Assembly: GCF_905196875.1 (NCBI RefSeq)
Contig: NZ_CAJJWO010000029.1
Span: 1 to 63,881, forward strand
From: an uncultured Parabacteroides sp.
GTDB taxonomy: Bacteria; Bacteroidota; Bacteroidia; Bacteroidales; Tannerellaceae
Direction: 5' to 3'
DNA length: 63,881 nt
Below, piece by piece: positions 23,893 to 31,959 of the stretch. Under the pieces are notes generated by a model. That model had not been told where the DNA came from, did not search any database, and saw only the letters and a list, made by a program, of their open reading frames with translations. Every line of letters begins with the position of its first letter. Within the stretch, counting starts at the first letter, position 1. Position numbers and translations under genes: made by a program.

Positions 23893-24726
23893 ATGATATT
23901 AATAGCCGACAGTGGTTCCACCAAGACAGATTGGTGTGTAATAGAAAGAGGAAAACCCGCCTTTCGTTTTCAAACGCGAGGTATGAATCCTTTCTTTCAG
24001 ACGGAGGAGGAGATAGGGAAGGAGATTGAAACCGGATTACTGTCTGCATTAAAAGACCTTATACCTTCCGCCGTATATTTTTACGGGGCGGGCTGTGCTT
24101 TCCCAGAAAAGAATGAAATGATACGGCGGTCTGTCAACCGGTATCTGTCTGTTCCTGTTGAGGTAGGAAGCGATCTCTTGGCTGCTGCTCGTGCTTTATG
24201 TGGCGATGAGCCGGGGATAGCCTGTATTCTGGGAACCGGTTCGAACTCCTGCTATTACGATGGTAAAGAGATTATAAAGAATGTTTCTCCCCTGGGATTT
24301 ATTCTGGGAGACGAGGGAAGCGGTGCCGTATTGGGAAAACTATTGATCGGAGATGTATTGAAAGATCAGTTACCTCCGGCTCTAAAAGAGCAGTTTCTTA
24401 CACAATATGGGTTGACTCCGGCATCGATTATGGACAAGGTTTACAGGCAAGCTTTCCCCAATCGTTTTCTGGCCGGCCTTTCCCCTTTTATACGGGAGCA
24501 TTTGGATGAACCTGCCATTTGGGAATTGGTCACCCGTAGCTTTCTGGCATTTTTTACCCGGAACGTGAAGCAGTATGATTGTTTTGAATTGCCTGTCCAT
24601 CTGGTCGGTTCAGTCGCCTGGTATTATCAGGATATACTGAAAGATATTGCTTTTGATTTGGGGCTCCGTCTCGGAACGATTGCGCAAAGTCCGATGGAGG
24701 GATTGATTGCGTATCATGGTAAGTAA
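23893..24726 (+). CDS. murK: BadF/BadG-type sugar kinase, probable MurNAc kinase MurK
   Basis: A 277-residue ASKHA-fold kinase. The N-terminal phosphate-1 loop DSGSTKTDW and the central GTGSNS and GDEGSGAVLG loops define the BadF/BadG/N-acetylglucosamine kinase family. Context (AmpG-like permease before, MurQ after) indicates phosphorylation of MurNAc to MurNAc-6-phosphate, the MurQ substrate; GlcNAc may also be used. Its last codons overlap a longer reading frame for murQ but not the start chosen here. Confidence 0.82.
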   Translation: MILIADSGSTKTDWCVIERGKPAFRFQTRGMNPFFQTEEEIGKEIETGLLSALKDLIPSAVYFYGAGCAFPEKNEMIRRSVNRYLSVPVEVGSDLLAAARALCGDEPGIACILGTGSNSCYYDGKEIIKNVSPLGFILGDEGSGAVLGKLLIGDVLKDQLPPALKEQFLTQYGLTPASIMDKVYRQAFPNRFLAGLSPFIREHLDEPAIWELVTRSFLAFFTRNVKQYDCFELPVHLVGSVAWYYQDILKDIAFDLGLRLGTIAQSPMEGLIAYHGK

Positions 24727-24739
24727 ACTTATATTTAAG

Positions 24740-25561
24740 ATGTCATTTACTAAAATAACAGAACAAGATTCATTATATAATGACCTGGAACATAAATCTG
24801 TCCGGGAGTTGCTGGAAGATATAAATACAGAAGACCGGAAGGTCGCACTGGCTGTACAAAAAACAATCCCTCAGATAGAAAAACTGGTAAATCAGATCGT
24901 TCCCCGGATGAAACAGGGAGGTCGTATCTTTTATCTGGGGGCCGGAACAAGCGGTCGGTTGGGAGTGCTCGATGCTTCTGAGATACCTCCTACTTTCGGA
25001 ATGCCCCCCACTTTGGTGATCGGTCTAATTGCCGGTGGCGATACAGCTCTTCGCAATCCGGTAGAGAATGCGGAAGATGATGTGGAGCGTGGCTGGGAAG
25101 AGTTGCAGGAGCATCAGGTCACAACCAAAGATACGGTGATCGGTATTGCTGCATCCGGTACAACCCCTTATGTGATTGGAGCTTTGCGTAAAGCCCGTGA
25201 GCAGGGGATACTGACAGCCTCTATCTCCAGTAATCCGGATTCACCTATGGCTGCTCAGGCCGATGTGGCGATCGAAATGATTGTCGGTCCGGAATTTGTA
25301 ACCGGCAGTTCCCGTATGAAGTCCGGTACGGGGCAAAAGATGATTCTGAATATGATTTCAACTTCTGTTATGATCCGGTTGGGTCGTGTAAAAGGCAACC
25401 GGATGGTAAATATGCAATTGACTAATCAGAAACTGGTCGACCGGGGAACGCGGATGGTGGCAGATGAGTTGGGGCTGAGTTATGGCCAGTCGCAGCGACT
25501 CCTTCTCATGTATGGATCGGTAAAGGCTGCCGTTGATGAATATCGAAAACATAATATTTGA
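24740..25561 (+). CDS. murQ: N-acetylmuramic acid 6-phosphate etherase MurQ
   Basis: A 273-residue SIS-domain enzyme that cleaves the lactyl ether of MurNAc-6-phosphate to GlcNAc-6-phosphate and D-lactate. The family signature GAGTSGRLGVLDASEIPPTF includes the catalytic glutamate, and EFVTGSSRMKSGTGQK is the second conserved segment. I chose the ATG at 24740 (MSFTKITEQ) over an upstream one at 24707 that lies inside murK. This leaves a 13-bp gap after murK. Completes a cytosolic MurNAc recycling path. Confidence 0.94.
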   Translation: MSFTKITEQDSLYNDLEHKSVRELLEDINTEDRKVALAVQKTIPQIEKLVNQIVPRMKQGGRIFYLGAGTSGRLGVLDASEIPPTFGMPPTLVIGLIAGGDTALRNPVENAEDDVERGWEELQEHQVTTKDTVIGIAASGTTPYVIGALRKAREQGILTASISSNPDSPMAAQADVAIEMIVGPEFVTGSSRMKSGTGQKMILNMISTSVMIRLGRVKGNRMVNMQLTNQKLVDRGTRMVADELGLSYGQSQRLLLMYGSVKAAVDEYRKHNI

Positions 25562-25602
25562 TATTTTTCATCAACCGATAACGAACGAAACGAAAATATC
25601 TC

Positions 25603-25610
25603 TATATTTG
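25603..25610 (+). promoter_or_regulatory. -7 box for the cobalamin riboswitch transcript
   Basis: TATATTTG is a perfect TAnnTTTG. The first paired base of the riboswitch (25616) lies 6 bp downstream, so transcription starts at the aptamer's P1 stem. Confidence 0.8.
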
Positions 25611-25615
25611 CGACG

Positions 25616-25789
25616 TGCATTGTTCCGGACCTGTATCCGCAGGAAAGGATTAAAAGGGAATCGGGTGTAAATCCCGGACAGTCCCGCTGCTGTAATCTTC
25701 ATAACGGATTGAGCAATACTATAGCCACTGTTCTTTTTTTGAATGGGAAGGCGCTCAAACCGGAAGTAAGTCAGAAGACCTGCAAGGCA
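25616..25789 (+). promoter_or_regulatory. Cobalamin (B12) riboswitch aptamer
   Basis: Conserved elements occur in order: a P1 strand TGCATTGT (25616-25623); the GGGAATCGGGTG...AATCCCGGACAGTCCCGC segment (25656-25686); GCTGCTGTAA; GCCACTG (25724-25730); GAATGGGAAGGC (25741-25752); and the B12 box AAGTCAGAAGACCTGC ending near 25783, closed by GCAAGGCA (25782-25789). This is the adenosyl/hydroxo-cobalamin class found in Bacteroidota. The next gene is a small beta-barrel protein, not BtuB or a cob gene. A strong hairpin with a T-run lies between them (25930-25983). Confidence 0.93.
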
Positions 25790-26067
25790 TATTATTTCGA
25801 CGGCTTCGAGGAAAGGCCGGAAGAGAACAGGGGATAGCTATCGTCTCCACTATTCTTACTCCCGTTTTCCGTCTAGCTGTTTGAACGTTTTTGTTTTTAA
25901 TTATTTTGCCATAATAATTAGGAAAAGAGGCATGGATCGGTTTGCGGGATGAGCTCCGTAACCGGTGCATGCTTTCCTTTTTAAGAATGAACAGGACGAT
26001 AGGAATACTTGTTTATTATAGGAAAAGTGCGTTTATTTGCAAACATAATTAATTAACAACAGGCAAT
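25790..26067. other. Riboswitch expression platform region, no gene seen
   Basis: The 278 bp between aptamer and beta-barrel gene hold no long reading frame. A GATAGCTATC palindrome lies near 25836-25845. A six-codon frame starts at ATG 25932 inside the terminator hairpin (MDRFAG) and may be a chance frame. A weak -7-like TTTATTTG is at 26032-26039, so the next gene may have its own promoter. Confidence 0.5.
25930..25983 (+). terminator. Hairpin with T-run downstream of the riboswitch
   Basis: GCATG (25930-25934) pairs with CATGC (25968-25972) and CGGTT (25938-25942) with AACCG (25960-25964); CGG/CCG extends the stem. TTTCCTTTTT follows. It is a strong terminator candidate and could be the regulated step of the riboswitch. 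Confidence 0.7.
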
Positions 26068-26661
26068 ATGAAGAAGGTTACAGGTTTAGTTTTGATTATT
26101 TTGATGGTATTCATAGCCGTGCCGGCTAAGTCACAGCTGAAGTTCGGATTAAAAGGAGGAGTAAACATATCGTCCGTTCATCTGAATTCCGATATATTGA
26201 AAGCGGAGAATGTGACAGGATTCCAGATCGGTCCGATGATCGAGACAACACTCCCACTGGTCGGAATCGGACTGGATGCGGCGATCCTTTATTCTCAGAA
26301 AGGATTGGAGTTGAAAGCGAAAGGTACTGAAAATACCAGTATAAAAACGGATTATCTCGATGTACCGGTTAATTTGAAATGGAAATTCGGTATTCCCCTT
26401 GTTAAAGCTTATCTGTCGGCCGGACCCTATATCGGTTTCCGTGTCGGAGGAGATAAAATCTGGAATGTTTTAGGCGAACAGATGAAAGCAAAAAACTTCA
26501 GTGCAGGACTTAACTTCGGTGTAGGGGCTGAATTGATAAGCCATTTACAGGTAGGGATAAATTACGGATTGGGATTGACTGACAATTACAGTGCCGATAA
26601 ACTGGATTTGGGAGGTGCTAAGAACCGTGGATGGTCTATAACAGCCGCTGTTCTGTTTTGA
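26068..26661 (+). CDS. Small outer-membrane beta-barrel (porin-family, PorT-like) protein
   Basis: A 197-residue protein with a signal peptide (cleavage after PAKS-Q near residue 22) followed by alternating strands, starting LKFGLKGGVNIS and ending in a phenylalanine (ITAAVLF), typical of an 8-stranded outer-membrane barrel (OMP_b-brl family). Function unknown. It is the first gene after a cobalamin riboswitch, which suggests, but does not prove, B12-linked expression. It ends in its own terminator. Confidence 0.85.
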   Translation: MKKVTGLVLIILMVFIAVPAKSQLKFGLKGGVNISSVHLNSDILKAENVTGFQIGPMIETTLPLVGIGLDAAILYSQKGLELKAKGTENTSIKTDYLDVPVNLKWKFGIPLVKAYLSAGPYIGFRVGGDKIWNVLGEQMKAKNFSAGLNFGVGAELISHLQVGINYGLGLTDNYSADKLDLGGAKNRGWSITAAVLF

Positions 26662-26682
26662 TAACAGATAAAAGATATGCAG

Positions 26683-26711
26683 GGCCGGACTTTAACAGTC
26701 CGGCCTTTTTT
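26683..26711 (+). terminator. Terminator of the beta-barrel gene
   Basis: GGCCGGACT pairs perfectly with AGTCCGGCC across TTAAC, followed by six T residues. Confidence 0.92.
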
Positions 26712-26713
26712 GT

Positions 26714-26721
26714 TACTTTTG
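26714..26721 (+). promoter_or_regulatory. -7 box for priA
   Basis: TACTTTTG matches TAnnTTTG and ends 9 bp before the priA ATG, implying a leader of only a few nucleotides. It lies right after the preceding terminator T-run. Confidence 0.65.
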
Positions 26722-26730
26722 ACCTCGTAA

Positions 26731-29193
26731 ATGAAATACGCAGATGTCATATTGCCCCTTCCGTTAGAGAATAGCTATACCTATAGTATTCCTTCCGATC
26801 TGGAGACTGCTGTCATTCCCGGTTGCCGGGTGATCGTCCATTTCGGTAAGAAGCGCTATTATACGGCTATTGTGATGGATGTGCATGAACGTAAGCCGGC
26901 TACGGACTTTGAAACGAAAGAGATTTATGCCTTGTTGGATGCGACTCCCGTATTGCGTCGTCCGCAACTTCGTTTCTGGAAATGGATTTCATCCTACTAT
27001 ATGTGTAAACTGGGGGATGTTTATAAAGCAGCCTTGCCTTCCGGCTTGAAGCTGGAAAGCGAAACGGCTGTCACCTATAATCCCGATTTTGAGGCTGATG
27101 GTCCTTTGAGGCCGAATGAACAATCGGTACTGGACGCTTTTACCGGTGTCCTGAAACTGACTGTGTCGGAACTGGAGAAAAAGACAGGACTCCGTAATGT
27201 GGTTCCTGTAGTTGCTTCCCTGATGGTCCGTGGAGCGGTAGTGGTGAGTGAGGAAATGAAACGGGGATTTGTCCCGAAGATGCAAACCTTCATTCGCTTA
27301 TCGGAAGAATATGCTACGGAAGAACGGTTACAGGTCGTATTTTCTGATTTTAAGCGGGCGAAGAAACAGGAACTTTTATTAGTTTGCTATCTGGATCTGA
27401 GCCATGCCTTGAATCCGGCGTTGGTTCAGGAAGTCTCTAAGAAGGAGTTGCTGGAACGTAGTGGTTGCTCTTCCACGATCCTGGATGGACTCTTGAAGCG
27501 TGGTGTTCTGGTAAGTTATGAAAAAGAAGTGGGGCGTTTACAGGTGCCGGTCTGCCGCCTGCAACCCCTCAGCCCGTTAAGTCCGGCACAAGAGAAGGCT
27601 TATAGCGAAATACATGACGTGTTTACTTCGAAGGAAGTTTGCCTGCTTCATGGAGTTACTTCGAGTGGCAAGACGGAAATCTATGTCCGGCTGATCGATG
27701 AGGTATTGAAGATGGGACGGCAAGTGCTCTACATGCTGCCCGAAATAGCTATCACGACACAGATAACCGAACGGTTGGCAAAATTGTTCGGCGATAAACT
27801 GTTGGTGTATCATTCTAAATTTTCGGATAACGAACGGGTAGAGGTTTGGAATAAATTATTGCATGGGAATGGTCCTATGCTGGTATTGGGAGTACGCTCT
27901 TCACTCTTCCTTCCGTTTAAGGATCTCGGATTGATCGTTGTAGACGAGGAACATGAGAATACTTATAAGCAACAGGATCCGGCGCCCCGCTATCATGCCC
28001 GTAATGCGGCGATCGTGCTGGCCGGCATGCACGGGGCCAAGACCTTGTTAGGATCGGCTACGCCTTCGATCGATTCCTATTTTAATGCTACTTCCGACAA
28101 ATATGGCTTGGTTGAACTGACTACACGTTTTGGCGACTGCCTGATGCCAGAGATTATCTCTGTCGATATCAAAGAACTGAAACGGAAAAAGATCATGAAG
28201 GATACGCTTTTCTCTCCATTATTGGTAGAGAAAGTAAACACGGCTCTGGCCCGTGGCGAACAGGCTATTCTTTTTCAGAACCGCCGTGGATTTGCTCCGT
28301 TGATCGAATGTAAAAGTTGTGGTTGGGTTCCCCATTGTGTAAATTGCGATGTCAGCCTGACTTATCATAAATATCATAATCAGCTGGTTTGTCATTATTG
28401 TGGCTATAAGATTCAGTTACCGCCTCATTGTCCGCAATGCCAGAGCACGGAATTAAAGATGATGGGTTTTGGTACGGAAAAGGTGGAGGAGGAGATTGCT
28501 TCCCTGTTCCCGTCGGCAAAAGTGGAGCGGTTGGATTTTGATACAGCCCGTACCCGTACAGCCTATGAACGGATCATTGCCGACTTTGAGAAAGGTAAAA
28601 CGCATATCCTTATCGGAACCCAGATGTTATCGAAAGGACTGGACTTCGGAAATGTCAGTGTGGTAGGTATACTGAATGCCGACAACCTGATGAACTATCC
28701 GGATTTCAGGGCGCATGAACGGGCATTCCAGTTGATGGTGCAGGTAAGTGGACGTGCCGGAAGAAGGGACAAGCAGGGGACGGTTGTCTTGCAGACCTCG
28801 CAACCCGAACATCCGTTGATACGTATGGTGCAGCATTTTGCCTATAAAGAAATGGTCGGTTTGCAACTCAGCGAACGCAGTATGTTCAGGTATCCGCCTT
28901 ATTACAGGTTGATTGTGCTCGTACTTCGCAGTCGTAATGAGGCGATCCTGCAGGAGATGTCTGCTCTATATGCCGAGAAGCTGCGCGTCCGTCTGGGAGA
29001 ACGTGTATTGGGGCCTGTTACGCCGCCGGTGACCCGTGTGCAAACACTTCATATTAAGAAGATTGTTCTGAAAATCGAAATAGCGGCAGCGATTGCTCCG
29101 GTCAGGGAGATCTTGGAGTCTATTCATTCGGAAATGCAACGCTATCTTCCTTTCAAACAGTTGTTGGTGCACTACGATGTAGATCCTGCTTAA
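26731..29193 (+). CDS. priA: Primosomal replication protein N' (PriA helicase)
   Basis: An 820-residue DNA helicase that restarts stalled forks by loading the replicative helicase. The N-terminal 3'-end-binding domain is followed by a helicase core with Walker A GVTSSGKTEIY (about 306-316) and Walker B DEEH (about 405-408). Zinc-binding Cys pairs are visible: CKSCGW, HCVNC, CHYCGY and CPQCQS (about 530-572). The QMLSKGLDF and QVSGRAGR motifs complete the SF2 core. Length is slightly above the usual 730-810. Confidence 0.96.
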   Translation: MKYADVILPLPLENSYTYSIPSDLETAVIPGCRVIVHFGKKRYYTAIVMDVHERKPATDFETKEIYALLDATPVLRRPQLRFWKWISSYYMCKLGDVYKAALPSGLKLESETAVTYNPDFEADGPLRPNEQSVLDAFTGVLKLTVSELEKKTGLRNVVPVVASLMVRGAVVVSEEMKRGFVPKMQTFIRLSEEYATEERLQVVFSDFKRAKKQELLLVCYLDLSHALNPALVQEVSKKELLERSGCSSTILDGLLKRGVLVSYEKEVGRLQVPVCRLQPLSPLSPAQEKAYSEIHDVFTSKEVCLLHGVTSSGKTEIYVRLIDEVLKMGRQVLYMLPEIAITTQITERLAKLFGDKLLVYHSKFSDNERVEVWNKLLHGNGPMLVLGVRSSLFLPFKDLGLIVVDEEHENTYKQQDPAPRYHARNAAIVLAGMHGAKTLLGSATPSIDSYFNATSDKYGLVELTTRFGDCLMPEIISVDIKELKRKKIMKDTLFSPLLVEKVNTALARGEQAILFQNRRGFAPLIECKSCGWVPHCVNCDVSLTYHKYHNQLVCHYCGYKIQLPPHCPQCQSTELKMMGFGTEKVEEEIASLFPSAKVERLDFDTARTRTAYERIIADFEKGKTHILIGTQMLSKGLDFGNVSVVGILNADNLMNYPDFRAHERAFQLMVQVSGRAGRRDKQGTVVLQTSQPEHPLIRMVQHFAYKEMVGLQLSERSMFRYPPYYRLIVLVLRSRNEAILQEMSALYAEKLRVRLGERVLGPVTPPVTRVQTLHIKKIVLKIEIAAAIAPVREILESIHSEMQRYLPFKQLLVHYDVDPA

Positions 29194-29230
29194 GGAAGTA
29201 ACACTACTGTGTTGTTGCAACGACTGGGTT

Positions 29231-29315
29231 TTGCCAACGGTATGGCACAGTCTTGCCACACTTATGGCAGTACTCTGCCACTAGGCTTGGCAAAACTTTG
29301 CCAATCGTATGGCAA
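29231..29315. repeat. Four tandem 22-bp palindromic units
   Basis: TTGCCA-N4-TATGGCA occurs at 29231-29247, 29253-29269 and 29298-29314. A diverged unit (TGCCA-N6-TTGGCA, about 29276-29292) lies between the last two. Unit starts are 22, about 22 and 23 bp apart, close to two helical turns. The array fills the space between the priA stop and the phosphatase start. Confidence 0.75.
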
Positions 29316-29371
29316 GACGGTTTGCTCGAAGTAAGACAGATGTTTTTGTTCTAAAAGATAATATCATTGTT

Positions 29372-29860
29372 ATGAAACAAGAAAAAATAAGATTGTTATT
29401 TGTATGCCTTGGGAATATTTGTCGTTCACCTTCCGCAGAGGCTGTGATGAAGAAATTGGTGAAGGATGCGGGTCTTGAAAAACAGATCGAAATAGATTCG
29501 GCCGGTATCATGGGATACCATGAAGGCGATCAGGCCGATCAACGGATGAGGGCACATGCTTCCCGTCGGGGATATGTACTGGATTCCATCTCCCGTCCGG
29601 TTCGTACGACGGATTTCTATGACTTCGACCTGATCATCGGTATGGACGACCGCAACGTAGACGACCTGAAGCGTAAAGCTCCTGATCTGGAATCGGTCGC
29701 CAAAATACATCAAATGACAGAGTATAGCCGTAATAAGTTATACGACTATGTTCCCGATCCGTATTATGGAGGTGCTTCCGGCTTCGAGCTGGTACTCGAT
29801 TTGCTGGAAGATGCCTGCCAGGGATTGCTGGAAACTATTTCTTCAGATCCGGATAGCTGA
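29372..29860 (+). CDS. Low-molecular-weight protein tyrosine phosphatase
   Basis: A 162-residue cytosolic phosphatase. The signature CLGNICRS (CX5R type) follows the first strand, and the general-acid aspartate is in the DPYYGG segment. The start at 29372 (MKQEKIRLLFVCLGN) is preferred because the family begins just before the first strand; the longer frame from 29309 would begin inside the tandem repeats. Often regulates tyrosine kinases for capsule export, but none is nearby. Its 3' end overlaps the convergent HD-domain gene by 26 bp. Confidence 0.9.
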   Translation: MKQEKIRLLFVCLGNICRSPSAEAVMKKLVKDAGLEKQIEIDSAGIMGYHEGDQADQRMRAHASRRGYVLDSISRPVRTTDFYDFDLIIGMDDRNVDDLKRKAPDLESVAKIHQMTEYSRNKLYDYVPDPYYGGASGFELVLDLLEDACQGLLETISSDPDS

Positions 29861-31865
29861 TACGTGTATGGAACATCGTTTTTAGTTTGTCGACAAAGAC
29901 GGTTTTAACCGTTTCTACATCCCGGAAGGTCAGCGGGGCACTTTTCAATAGTCCGTCTGCTATTTGTCCGTCGATGATCTTGTCCACCAGCTGTTTGATA
30001 CTTTCTTCCGTATGTTCTTTCAGGCTGCGGGAAGCTGCTTCTACTGAATCGGCCATCATTAATATGGCTGTTTCTTTAGAGAACGGGTTCGGCCCCGGAT
30101 AGGTAAATGTCTCTTCGTCGATTTCCCTGTCCGGATATTGGTTCTTGAATGAATTATAGAAGTATTTCGCTTTACCCAACCCATGATGCGTACGGATAAA
30201 GTCGATGACAGCTTTCGGTAACAAAGCCTTTTCTGCAATTCTGACGCCGTCAGTGACGTGATTGATGATGACTTTGGCACTTTGATCGAAAGAGAGTTGA
30301 CTATGTGGGTTTACGCTGCTCTGATTTTCTGTGAAGAAAGCAGGGTTAGCCATCTTCCCTATATCATGATACATCGCCCCCGTACGCACCAACTGGGCAT
30401 TGGCTCCAATCTTAGCCGCAGCCTCAGAGGCGAGGATAGACACTTGCAGCGAATGCTGGAAGGTGCCGGGGGAAGTTTCCGACAGCTTTTTCAGGATAGG
30501 AGTGTTGATATTGGACAGTTCGACCAAAGTGATGCTCGATACATACCCGAATGTTTTTTCCAGCATGTATACCAGAATGTAGGTGAACATTAAAAGGATG
30601 AAATTAATACCGAAATACAGGACCATCAGCCAGTTGATCTTGTTGAAATCAGCTTCCTGGTATAATGCCAGGCTGATATAACATAATGTATAAGACATAA
30701 AGATCAGGAATGCACAACGAATCAGCTGGGAACGTTCCGACAGGTCTTTCAGACTGAATGTGACCACCATGCCGGCAATGATCTGTAATAACAGGAATTC
30801 ATGCGGAAAAGGAACCATCAGCGAACAGATCAATACGATGACCAGATGAATAAATAAAGCCGTGCGTGAATCGAAGAAGGTTCGTACCACGATCGGAACG
30901 ATTGCGAAAGGTAATATATATATATTAAACAATGCGTAGGTCACACATAATTCAGTCAGTATGCAACTGACAAATATACAAAGGATAAGAAACAAAGCAT
31001 TCCGCCTGTTATGTAAAATTTTTAATCGGAAAGACCAGAGATACAACCAGAAACAGAATATAAGCCCCAGTACCAATACGAATTGTCCCCCCAGGATAAT
31101 ACTTTGGCGTTGGGCGCCTCCCGACTTGGATTCGTGTACGATCTTAAGTGAGCGGAGGACGTTGTATGTATGGTTGTCGATAATTTCCCCCCTGTCTACG
31201 ATACGTTCTCCTGCTTGTACCATTCCATTGGCAAGAGCCACACTGCGCAACATGTCTTCTTTGACCTTTTCCGACATCGTGTTGTCGTATGAAATGTTTT
31301 CTGTCAGGTAGTTATTGATATCACACGATTGCAAGACCGACTTATCCAGGCGCGGCGGGCAATTGTTTATAATAAACTCGTAAGCAGTCTTAATCGTAAA
31401 GAAGTCGCTGGCATAACGGGAATGCGCCACGTTATTTTCAAGCAGGTTGACTCGTTCGTACTGGTTCTTTTTCAGGTCATCCAGTTCTTGCGATGAGATA
31501 ATACCGTTCTTGTATAAATTGACGAGACTGTTTTCGATATAGTGCATGTAGGCCGGTGTTGCTTTATGGCTCAGCCTGTTGGTGTAATCGGCACGCAACT
31601 TATCGACTTCGGTATTTTCAACGGATGCATCTAAACGGAAATAGGGTTCGAAATATTTCAGGACACTATCCTTTTCTGCTTCTACTTCGGCATCGGTCTT
31701 ATAGATCGGAAAATCACTGGGAGCCGTGAGTAATCCGTATCTCCAGGGTTTACCTTCATAGAATTGATAACGGAACTTTCCTTCCCGTGGAAAAAAGTAA
31801 GCAATCAGTAGTGATGCGACAATGAAATATACCGCCGGATGTATGTTATAGTTTTTCAGTTTCAT
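29835..31865 (-). CDS. 7TMR-HD phosphodiesterase, PgpH-like
   Basis: A 676-residue inner-membrane protein. One N-terminal membrane helix is followed by an extracytoplasmic 7TMR-HDED domain (about 40-260), then about seven helices (265-455), then a cytoplasmic HD domain with HD at H500-D501 in YHDIGKM and upstream HSLQVS. PgpH homologues hydrolyse cyclic di-AMP to pApA. Here the substrate is inferred from the architecture. It converges on the phosphatase gene with a 26-bp coding overlap. Confidence 0.88.
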   Translation of the reverse strand: MKLKNYNIHPAVYFIVASLLIAYFFPREGKFRYQFYEGKPWRYGLLTAPSDFPIYKTDAEVEAEKDSVLKYFEPYFRLDASVENTEVDKLRADYTNRLSHKATPAYMHYIENSLVNLYKNGIISSQELDDLKKNQYERVNLLENNVAHSRYASDFFTIKTAYEFIINNCPPRLDKSVLQSCDINNYLTENISYDNTMSEKVKEDMLRSVALANGMVQAGERIVDRGEIIDNHTYNVLRSLKIVHESKSGGAQRQSIILGGQFVLVLGLIFCFWLYLWSFRLKILHNRRNALFLILCIFVSCILTELCVTYALFNIYILPFAIVPIVVRTFFDSRTALFIHLVIVLICSLMVPFPHEFLLLQIIAGMVVTFSLKDLSERSQLIRCAFLIFMSYTLCYISLALYQEADFNKINWLMVLYFGINFILLMFTYILVYMLEKTFGYVSSITLVELSNINTPILKKLSETSPGTFQHSLQVSILASEAAAKIGANAQLVRTGAMYHDIGKMANPAFFTENQSSVNPHSQLSFDQSAKVIINHVTDGVRIAEKALLPKAVIDFIRTHHGLGKAKYFYNSFKNQYPDREIDEETFTYPGPNPFSKETAILMMADSVEAASRSLKEHTEESIKQLVDKIIDGQIADGLLKSAPLTFRDVETVKTVFVDKLKTMFHTRISYPDLKK

Positions 31866-31925
31866 AAGTTTCTCATTTAAGGTCGAAATGTACGTAAAAA
31901 AGTTTATTAAGAGAAAAAAAAGGCC

Positions 31926-31933
31926 TACTTTTG
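31926..31933 (+). promoter_or_regulatory. -7 box for gltX-waaA
   Basis: TACTTTTG matches TAnnTTTG, 26 bp upstream of the gltX ATG. Confidence 0.72.
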
Positions 31934-31959
31934 CCGCATTATTATAGAATGAAAGAATT

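Noticed and set aside
29231..29315. CRISPR array
   Set aside because: Units are 22 bp with only 4-base variable parts and are palindromic throughout; no spacers or cas genes.
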